From the NCBI RefSeq assembly GCF_000062885.1, contig NC_009142.1, positions 1,229,584 through 1,293,583 on the forward strand: DNA of 64,000 bases, read 5' to 3'. Below are positions 58,171 to 64,000 of this stretch, piece after piece (position 1 is the stretch's first letter; each line of letters starts with the position of its first letter). Position numbers and translations under genes: made by a program. Under the pieces are notes generated by a model. It worked only from the letters and a program-made list of their open reading frames with translations, was not told the DNA's origin and did no database searches. This DNA comes from Saccharopolyspora erythraea NRRL 2338 (GTDB lineage Bacteria > Actinomycetota > Actinomycetes > Mycobacteriales > Pseudonocardiaceae).

Positions 58171-58517
58171 CGGACTTCCAGGCTCGGCAGCGCCAGGCCG
58201 GACTCGTGCAGCTCGATCTCGAAGACCCCCGGGATGTCCGCGGTGAACTCGACAGTCGCCGGCGCGCCCGGCGTCAGCCGCGCCGCCTTGTCGTAGCCGT
58301 GGACGTGCAGCTCGTCGGCGGCGTCGCCGCGCACGGTCAGCCGCACGCGCTGGCCCACGCGGGCCTCGACGCGCTGGGAGGGGGCGTGCACCTGGCCGCC
58401 GGACACCTCGACCTCGGTCGCGACCACGCCGCCCGCCGGACCGGGCCCGGCGGAGCCGCAGCCGGAGAACAGCAGGACGGCCGCGAGTGCGGTCAGGAGT
58501 GCTCGTGCGGTGGCCAT
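58167..58517 (-). CDS. Cupredoxin-like lipoprotein
   Basis: 116 aa. Signal peptide with lipobox (ALAAVLLFSGCGS), so anchored outside the membrane. The rest is a beta-rich cupredoxin-like domain (VRLTVRGDAADELHVHGYD, GVFEIELHESGLALPSLEV). The HVHGYD and ELHESG motifs supply possible copper ligands. ATG 58517 with GAGAGG upstream. Coupled to the polytopic protein. Confidence 0.85.
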   Translation of the reverse strand: MATARALLTALAAVLLFSGCGSAGPGPAGGVVATEVEVSGGQVHAPSQRVEARVGQRVRLTVRGDAADELHVHGYDKAARLTPGAPATVEFTADIPGVFEIELHESGLALPSLEVR

Positions 58518-58580
58518 CGTTCGCCTCTCCGTCGTCACGCCAGAAATTAACAACGCTCAATGTCACATTAGGGGGTGACA

Positions 58581-60428
58581 TTGTCCAGCTCCTGTTGTTC
58601 CATGTCCGGCATGACCTGGCTCATGCAGGCACCCGACGTTCGCCCGGCCGGAGGCGCCGCGATCGACCAGATCCTGATCGCCTCCGGTGGCGCGACCCTG
58701 CTCACCGCGCTCCTGCTGGTGCTCGGCCACGGCCACCGCACCGGCCGCATCGAGCTGCTGTCCAGGCTCGCCGACCACGCCGCGAACCGGTACTTCACCC
58801 GCGGCCTCCCGGGCTGGGCCGCGCTGCCGATGCAGCTGGCCCTGGTCTCCCTGCTCGTCGCGCTGCTGGGGATGTACTGGGACATCTCCCTGCACATCAC
58901 GCAGGGCCGCGACGAGGGACCGCTGGCCAACATCGCGCACTACCCGATCCTGTTCGGGCTCTTCGGCCTGTTCGCATCCGGCGCGCTGGCCATGGTCCTG
59001 CCCATGGAACGGCCGCGCGGCTCGGTGCGCATCACCCGCGACTGGTATGCCCCGACCAGCGGGATCCTGCTCTGCGGCGCCGGTTTCTACGCGCTGCTCG
59101 GCTTCCCGCTGGACGACGTCTGGCACCGCATCTTCGGCCAGGACGTCACCCTGTGGGGCCCGACCCACCTGATGCTCATCGGCGGTGCGGGGCTGTCGCT
59201 GGTCGCGCTCGCGCTGATGGAGCGCGAGGGCGTACCCGAGGGCGAGGGCGCGGGCACACCGCTCCGGCGCTACGTCCGGCGCGGCATGATGATGGGCGGC
59301 CTGCTGGTCGGTCTGTCGGTCTTCCAGGCCGAATGGGACTTCGGCGTCGCGCAGTTCCGGATGGTGCACCAGCCGCTGCTGATCGCGGTCGCCGCCGGGT
59401 GCGCGCTGGTCACCGCCCGGCTGTGGACGGGGCGCGGCGGCGCGGCGGTCGCGGTCTGCTTCTACGTCCTGATGCGCGGCGGTGTCGCGGTGCTCGTGGG
59501 GCCGGTGATCGGTGAGCTCTTCGCCAGCATCCCGCTCTACGCGGTCGAAGCGCTGTGCGTGGAGGCCGTCGCGCTGGTGCTCCTCCGCAGGCCGCTGGCC
59601 TTCGGCGTCGCGTCCGGGCTGCTGATCGGCACCGTCGGGTTCGCGGGGGAGTACTTCTGGACGCGGTTCGCGTTCGTCCTGCCGTGGACTCCGGACATCG
59701 TGCTCGAAGGCGTGGCCATGGCAGTCGCCGGCGGCGTCAGCGGCGGTGTGCTCGGCGCGCTGCTCGTGCAGGCGCTGCGCGGCGAGCTGCCCCGCGCCCG
59801 GCGGGCGCTGTTCGCCGGCGCGCTCGCGGTCGTCGCCCTCGCGGTGACCAACGGCCTGGTCGGCACCGCGCCCGCGGGCGTCCGCGCGACGGTGGCGCTG
59901 GAGGACGTGCGCGGCGGGACCGCGCAGGCCGTCGTCCGCCTCGACCCGCCGGGATCCGCCGCGCATCCGGCCTGGCTGACCATGACCGGGTGGCAGGGCG
60001 GTGACCTGCACGTCGACCACCTGCGGCCGGTCGGCGACGGCGTCTACCGCACGAGCAAGCCGATGCCGCTGCACGGCAACTGGAAGACCATGATCCGGCT
60101 GCACGAGGGCCGTGCGATGCTCGCCATCCCCGTCTACATGCCCGGCGACGCCGCGCTCGGGCTGCCCGAGGTGCCCGCGACCGAGCAGTTCACCCGCGAG
60201 GGCCGGCCGGAGTGGCAGGTGCTGCAGCGCGAGACCAAGCACGGCATCCCGGCGTGGCTGTGGCTGTCGGCGTCGCTGGTCGTCCTCGCCTGCTCGCTGG
60301 CCCTGGTGCTGGCACTGGGCTGGGGTGCGCAGCGGGTGTCCAGGGTGGTCTCGGGCGAGCCGCCGGCGCCGCGGCGGCGGCGGACCGCGCCGGCGGACAG
60401 CCTCGCGGACGGGGCGGCGAGCGCCTGA
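58581..60428 (+). CDS. Large polytopic membrane protein, about 615 aa
   Basis: About 13 membrane helices in the first 450 residues, then an extracytoplasmic beta domain (VALEDVRGGTAQAVVRLDPP, MTGWQGGDLHVDHLRPVGDG, MPLHGNWKTMIRLHEG) and a final membrane helix. TTG 58581 with AGGGGG is the best start; GTG 58575 and ATG 58602 are alternatives. The DISLHITQGRDEGPLANIAHY loop has several histidines. Divergent from the cupredoxin gene, with 63 bp between the starts. Likely the same metal/redox system. Confidence 0.75.
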   Translation: MSSSCCSMSGMTWLMQAPDVRPAGGAAIDQILIASGGATLLTALLLVLGHGHRTGRIELLSRLADHAANRYFTRGLPGWAALPMQLALVSLLVALLGMYWDISLHITQGRDEGPLANIAHYPILFGLFGLFASGALAMVLPMERPRGSVRITRDWYAPTSGILLCGAGFYALLGFPLDDVWHRIFGQDVTLWGPTHLMLIGGAGLSLVALALMEREGVPEGEGAGTPLRRYVRRGMMMGGLLVGLSVFQAEWDFGVAQFRMVHQPLLIAVAAGCALVTARLWTGRGGAAVAVCFYVLMRGGVAVLVGPVIGELFASIPLYAVEALCVEAVALVLLRRPLAFGVASGLLIGTVGFAGEYFWTRFAFVLPWTPDIVLEGVAMAVAGGVSGGVLGALLVQALRGELPRARRALFAGALAVVALAVTNGLVGTAPAGVRATVALEDVRGGTAQAVVRLDPPGSAAHPAWLTMTGWQGGDLHVDHLRPVGDGVYRTSKPMPLHGNWKTMIRLHEGRAMLAIPVYMPGDAALGLPEVPATEQFTREGRPEWQVLQRETKHGIPAWLWLSASLVVLACSLALVLALGWGAQRVSRVVSGEPPAPRRRRTAPADSLADGAASA

Positions 60429-60766
60429 TGCACCTGGCGGCGGCTGAGGCGCTGGTGTCGGCGCCGGGCGCGGCACTCGCGAGGTCGGGCCTCGCGTTCG
60501 TGCCGACGGACGTCGGGTTCCCGGCGACGGGCGCGGCGTCCGTGGCGTCTGCGGTGTCGGCGAGCGGGCGGCTCGTCCTGGCCGGCCACCCGATCATCAC
60601 GGCGGTGCCCTTCTTCGTGCCGACCTTCGTCGTCGCGGCCGTCATCGGCATCGTCATCTGGCGCGACCGCCGCCGCGGCCGCCAGGAGGGCGAGCCCGAG
60701 GGCGCCGACGGAGCGCCCGGTGCGTCCGACGGGACGGAGACCGCCGACCACCCCGAAGGGCCTTGA
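60428..60766 (+). CDS. Small membrane protein, 112 aa
   Basis: 112 aa. One C-terminal membrane helix (FFVPTFVVAAVIGIVIW) followed by RDRRRG and an acidic tail; the N-terminal part is Ala/Val-rich. ATG 60428 shares a base with the preceding stop (TGATG), so it is co-translated with the large membrane protein. Confidence 0.75.
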   Translation: MHLAAAEALVSAPGAALARSGLAFVPTDVGFPATGAASVASAVSASGRLVLAGHPIITAVPFFVPTFVVAAVIGIVIWRDRRRGRQEGEPEGADGAPGASDGTETADHPEGP

Positions 60767-61129
60767 TCGCGGTTGTCCGCCCGTCGCAACCGCTTACTCC
60801 TCAGTAGTGAGTGAGGAGTCGCCGAGGCGGCCGAGCGGGCCGATCACGACGTTGATCGTCACTCTCCGCAACCCGACTCGGCAGGCGCGGAGATCATCAA
60901 AGCCCTCCGGCAACACAGCGCCACCTGCGAGACGTCGATCACAACGTCCGGGCTTCTCGTGCAGGCGTCGGCCAGTAGTCCCTGCGTAGAACTCCGGTAG
61001 GGGGAATTGCTGTCGATCTTCCGTGTGTCTCTTGTCACAGTGCCCGGTTCGGGGCAGAGTCAGGAACCAGGCGCTGGCCCCCACGCCCGACGAACGTCAA
61101 CACGAACCGTGACTTGAGAGGTGTTCGGC
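60767..61129. other. Intergenic region upstream of the sdh operon
   Basis: 363 bp. ACTCCTCA (60796-60803) is inverted as TGAGGAGT (60812-60819), a hairpin that may end the preceding operon or act as an operator. The sdh promoter should be in the last 150 bp. No gene supported. Confidence 0.5.
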
Positions 61130-61420
61130 ATGTCCTCGACGACGACAGAACTGGCCGACCTCCAGCGAGCGCTCGGACAGCTCCGCACCAGCGTGGGCGC
61201 CCTGCGGTCGCGCTACGGCGACGTGAACGCCGTCCGCCGGATCAGCAACGACGTGGAACGGCTCGGCATCGACATCGCCGAGCTCACGTCGCTGCCGGTG
61301 CCGCGCGGCGGCGCCGGACCGGGGGCCGCCGAGACGGTGATCGTCCCGGACACCCCGTACGACTCGTCGCTGTGGCGGGACGCCGACGACGAGGGAGTGG
61401 GCGGCCAGCGCGGTTACTGA
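61130..61420 (+). CDS. Sdh1-associated small protein (Rv0250c-like)
   Basis: 96 aa. N-terminal helical half (ELADLQRALGQLRTSVGALR) and the conserved end IVPDTPYDSSLWRDADDEGV. The PDTPYDS.LWRD.DDEGVGG ending matches the small protein encoded upstream of Sdh1 in mycobacteria. ATG 61130 (GTG 61121 alternative). Gap of 32 bp to the membrane-anchor gene. Confidence 0.85.
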   Translation: MSSTTTELADLQRALGQLRTSVGALRSRYGDVNAVRRISNDVERLGIDIAELTSLPVPRGGAGPGAAETVIVPDTPYDSSLWRDADDEGVGGQRGY

Positions 61421-61452
61421 CGGGCACGACGAGACGACGAGGTCCTTCACAC

Positions 61453-62253
61453 ATGTCCGCTCCACCCCGCACCGCCGGCCGGGTCCGGCTGTCGGCGCGC
61501 ACCCTGCGAACGGACCGGTGGTGGCTGCCGCCGCTGGTCACGTTCCTCGCCCTGTTCGCGTTCGTGGTCTACGGCACGATCCGGGCGTTCATGAACGTGT
61601 GGTACTGGGTGCCCGAGTACCACTACCTGGCGCCGTTCTACTCGCCGTGCCTGAGCACTTCGTGCGTGCCGGGTTCCAGCCACTTCGGCCAGCCGTTCCC
61701 GGACCTGGTGCCGTGGGTGCCGCCGCCGCTGTTCGTGCTGCCGTTCGTGCTCGGCTTCCGCCTGACCTGCTACTACTACCGCAAGGCCTACTACCGCGCG
61801 TTCTGGGCGTCCCCGCCCGCCTGCGCCGTCACCGAGCCGCACGCGCGCTACACCGGTGAGACGCGGTTCCCGCTGATCATGCAGAACGTGCACCGCTACT
61901 TCTTCTACCCGGCGCTGGTCATCGCGGCGATCCTCACCTACGACACGGTGATCGCCTTCCACGGCGCCGACGGCGGCTTCGGCATCGGGCTCGGCACGGT
62001 CCTGATGGTGGTCAACGTCGTGCTCCTGTGGGCGTACACGCTGTCCTGCCACTCGTGCAGGCACCTGGTCGGCGGCAAGCTGAGGCACTTCTCCAAGCAC
62101 CCGGTGCGCTACTGGCTGTGGACGAAGGCGACCTGGCTCAACGGCAGGCACATGCTGCTGGCCTGGTCGTCGCTGGTGTCGGTGGCGCTGGTGGACATCT
62201 ACGTGATGTTGGTGGCCGCCGGCGCGTTCCCCGACCTCAGACTGATCAACTGA
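61453..62253 (+). CDS. sdhC: Succinate dehydrogenase membrane anchor (Sdh1 type, Rv0249c-like)
   Basis: 266 aa, five or six membrane helices. Histidines for heme or quinone: NVHRYFFYPALVIAAI, SCHSCRHLVGGKLRHFSKHP and WLNGRHMLLAWSSLV. SdhC of this actinobacterial Sdh1 type is a single anchor protein, not SdhC plus SdhD. ATG 61453. Followed by the flavoprotein gene after 22 bp, which is the Sdh1 order. Confidence 0.9.
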   Translation: MSAPPRTAGRVRLSARTLRTDRWWLPPLVTFLALFAFVVYGTIRAFMNVWYWVPEYHYLAPFYSPCLSTSCVPGSSHFGQPFPDLVPWVPPPLFVLPFVLGFRLTCYYYRKAYYRAFWASPPACAVTEPHARYTGETRFPLIMQNVHRYFFYPALVIAAILTYDTVIAFHGADGGFGIGLGTVLMVVNVVLLWAYTLSCHSCRHLVGGKLRHFSKHPVRYWLWTKATWLNGRHMLLAWSSLVSVALVDIYVMLVAAGAFPDLRLIN

Positions 62254-62275
62254 ACAGATTGCGAGCAGTACGCGG

Positions 62276-64000
62276 ATGGTTGAGATCGAGCGGCATGATT
62301 ACGACGTCGTCGTGATCGGGGCCGGTGGCGCCGGACTGCGCGCGGCCATCGAGACCCGTTCGCAGGGTCTGCGGACGGCAGTGGTGTGCAAGTCGCTGTT
62401 CGGCAAGGCCCACACCGTCATGGCCGAGGGCGGCATCGCGGCGTCGATGGGCAACGTGAACTCCCGTGACAACTGGCAGGTGCACTTCCGCGACACCATG
62501 CGGGGCGGGAAGTTCCTGAACAACTGGCGGATGGCCGAGCTGCACGCGAAGGAGGCCCCGGACCGGGTCTGGGAGCTGGAGACCTACGGCGCGCTGTTCG
62601 ACCGCACCGAGGACGGCCGGATCAGCCAGCGCAACTTCGGCGGCCACGAGTACCCGCGGCTGGCCCACGTCGGCGACCGGACCGGCCTGGAGCTGATCCG
62701 CACGCTGCAGCAGAAGATCGTCTCGCTGCAGCAGGAGGACAAGGCCGAGTTCGGCGACTACGAGGCCCGGCTGAAGGTCTTCCAGGAGTGCACGGTCACC
62801 GAGTTGCTCAAGGAGTCCGGCCGGATCGCCGGCGCCTTCGGCTACTGGCGCGAGTCGGGTCGGTTCGTGCAGTTCCGGGCGCCCGCGGTCGTGCTGGCCA
62901 CGGGCGGCATCGGCAAGTCCTTCAAGGTCACCTCGAACTCGTGGGAGTACACCGGCGACGGCCACGCGCTCGCGCTGCGGGCGGGGGCCTCGCTGATCAA
63001 CATGGAGTTCGTCCAGTTCCACCCCACGGGCATGGTCTGGCCGCCCAGCGTGAAGGGCATCCTGGTCACCGAGTCGGTGCGCGGTGACGGCGGTGTGCTG
63101 CGCAACTCCGAGGGCAGCCGGTTCATGTTCGACTACATCCCAGAGGTGTTCAAGGACAACTACGCCGACAGCGAGGAGGAGGCGGACCGCTGGTACGGCG
63201 ACCCCGACAGCAACCGGCGCCCGCCCGAGCTGCTGCCTCGCGACGAGGTCGCCCGCGCGATCAACAGCGAGGTCAAGGAGGGCAGGGGCTCCGAGCACGG
63301 CGGCGTCTTCCTCGACGTGTCCAGCAGGCTGTCGGCCGAGGAGATCACCCGGCGGCTGCCGTCGATGCACCACCAGTTCAAGGAGCTGGCCGACGTCGAC
63401 ATCACCGCCGAGCCGATGGAGGTCGGCCCGACCTGCCACTACGTGATGGGCGGCGTGGAGGTCGAACCGGACACCGCGCAGTCGCGGGTGCCGGGCCTGT
63501 TCGCGGCGGGTGAGGTCGCCGGCGGCATGCACGGCTCCAACCGGCTCGGCGGCAACTCGCTGTCGGACCTGCTGGTGTTCGGCCGCCGCGCCGGGCTCGG
63601 CGCGACGAAGTACCTGGAGGGCCTGGAAAGCCGCCCGGCGGTCCGGGAGTCCGAAGTGGACGACGCCGCGCAGCGCGCGCAGATCCCCTTCGAACCCGGC
63701 GACGGCGCCGAGAACCCCTACGGCCTGCACTCCGAACTTCAGCAGGTGATGAACGACCTCGTCGGCATCATCCGCAAGGGCGAGGAGATGCAGACCGCGC
63801 TGGAGAAGCTGCGCGAGCTCAAGCGGCGCGCGAAGAACCTGGCGGTGGAGGGCAACCGGCAGTTCAACCCGGGCTGGCACCTGGCGCTGGACCTGAGCAA
63901 CATGCTGCTGGTCAGCGAGTGCGTGGCCGCCGCGGCGGTGCTGCGCACCGAGAGCCGCGGCGGGCACACCCGCGACGACCACCCGGGGATGGACCCGCGG
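62276..64000 (+). CDS. sdhA: Succinate dehydrogenase flavoprotein subunit (3' end outside window)
   Basis: 575 residues visible, open at the window end. FAD motif VVVIGAGGAGLRAAIE, His-linkage region KAHTVMAEGGIAASMGN, substrate-site FHPTGMVWP and RGDGG, active-site Arg in DEVARAINSEV, and the closing LFAAGEVAGGMHGSNRLGG. Oxidises succinate and passes electrons through an FeS subunit, expected just beyond the window, to menaquinone. ATG 62276. Confidence 0.95.
   Translation, partial: MVEIERHDYDVVVIGAGGAGLRAAIETRSQGLRTAVVCKSLFGKAHTVMAEGGIAASMGNVNSRDNWQVHFRDTMRGGKFLNNWRMAELHAKEAPDRVWELETYGALFDRTEDGRISQRNFGGHEYPRLAHVGDRTGLELIRTLQQKIVSLQQEDKAEFGDYEARLKVFQECTVTELLKESGRIAGAFGYWRESGRFVQFRAPAVVLATGGIGKSFKVTSNSWEYTGDGHALALRAGASLINMEFVQFHPTGMVWPPSVKGILVTESVRGDGGVLRNSEGSRFMFDYIPEVFKDNYADSEEEADRWYGDPDSNRRPPELLPRDEVARAINSEVKEGRGSEHGGVFLDVSSRLSAEEITRRLPSMHHQFKELADVDITAEPMEVGPTCHYVMGGVEVEPDTAQSRVPGLFAAGEVAGGMHGSNRLGGNSLSDLLVFGRRAGLGATKYLEGLESRPAVRESEVDDAAQRAQIPFEPGDGAENPYGLHSELQQVMNDLVGIIRKGEEMQTALEKLRELKRRAKNLAVEGNRQFNPGWHLALDLSNMLLVSECVAAAAVLRTESRGGHTRDDHPGMDPR

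Noticed and set aside
60794-61084. 96-codon minus-strand frame upstream of sdh
   Set aside because: No ribosome site, no family resemblance, lies in the expected promoter region.

Overview
High-GC actinobacterial chromosome, most likely Pseudonocardiaceae (Saccharopolyspora-like). This is inferred from the ftsE-ftsX-smpB-ssrA block, the tmRNA tag, a conservon (cvnABCD plus a P450), an Sdh1-type succinate dehydrogenase locus with its small upstream partner gene, and a pSAM2-style integrative element. The exact species cannot be fixed from the sequence alone.

Layout. 1-16183: chromosomal genes for cell division and ribosome rescue (ftsE 3' part, ftsX, smpB, ssrA), an amidohydrolase, a ~181-bp tandem repeat that triplicates the ssrA terminator, a MarR regulator and isochorismatase-family hydrolase, a UvrD-like helicase, a DUF885 protein, a GNAT protein, a frameshifted MFS transporter, a type II NADH dehydrogenase and a phenylacetate-CoA-ligase-like enzyme. 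16332-36830: a tRNA-Ala(GGC) gene followed by a ~20.4-kb actinomycete integrative and conjugative element (AICE) bounded by 44-bp direct repeats of the tRNA 3' end. 36840-64000: chromosomal genes again: a hydrolase with a GlxA-like regulator, a PP2C-like phosphatase, the conservon with a CYP157-like P450, a PucR regulator, two divergent MFS exporters, a second P450, a CO-dehydrogenase/xanthine-dehydrogenase-type molybdenum hydroxylase (three subunits), a sulfite-oxidase-like enzyme beside a cupredoxin lipoprotein and large membrane proteins, and the start of the sdh operon.

The AICE. Almost all conserved genes lie on the minus strand in one long run from 29393 down to 16487: excisionase-like HTH, Pycsar-effector-like membrane protein, zinc-binding protein, two 86-aa helical proteins, Nudix hydrolase, three spread-type or accessory proteins, FtsK/TraB-like translocase, small proteins, SSB, primase-polymerase, C5-cytosine methyltransferase, RepA-like ATPase and tyrosine integrase. 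Two XRE-type regulators are read the opposite way. The right end (32.1-36.8 kb) is a cargo zone of visibly lower GC. It holds a Shedu (SduA) defence nuclease bounded by two copies of a GTGACA repeat family, then two membrane/coiled-coil genes of unknown function bounded by a 325-bp direct repeat. Within that second segment lies the 3' half of a tRNA-Phe with its own terminator, apparently the attachment-site relic of a different element.

Best candidates for something undescribed: the repeat-bounded cargo cassettes at 32.1-36.7 kb, including the two membrane genes that each carry a related ~95-bp noncoding module on their 3' side, and the Pycsar-type membrane effector embedded in the transfer operon without a cyclase.
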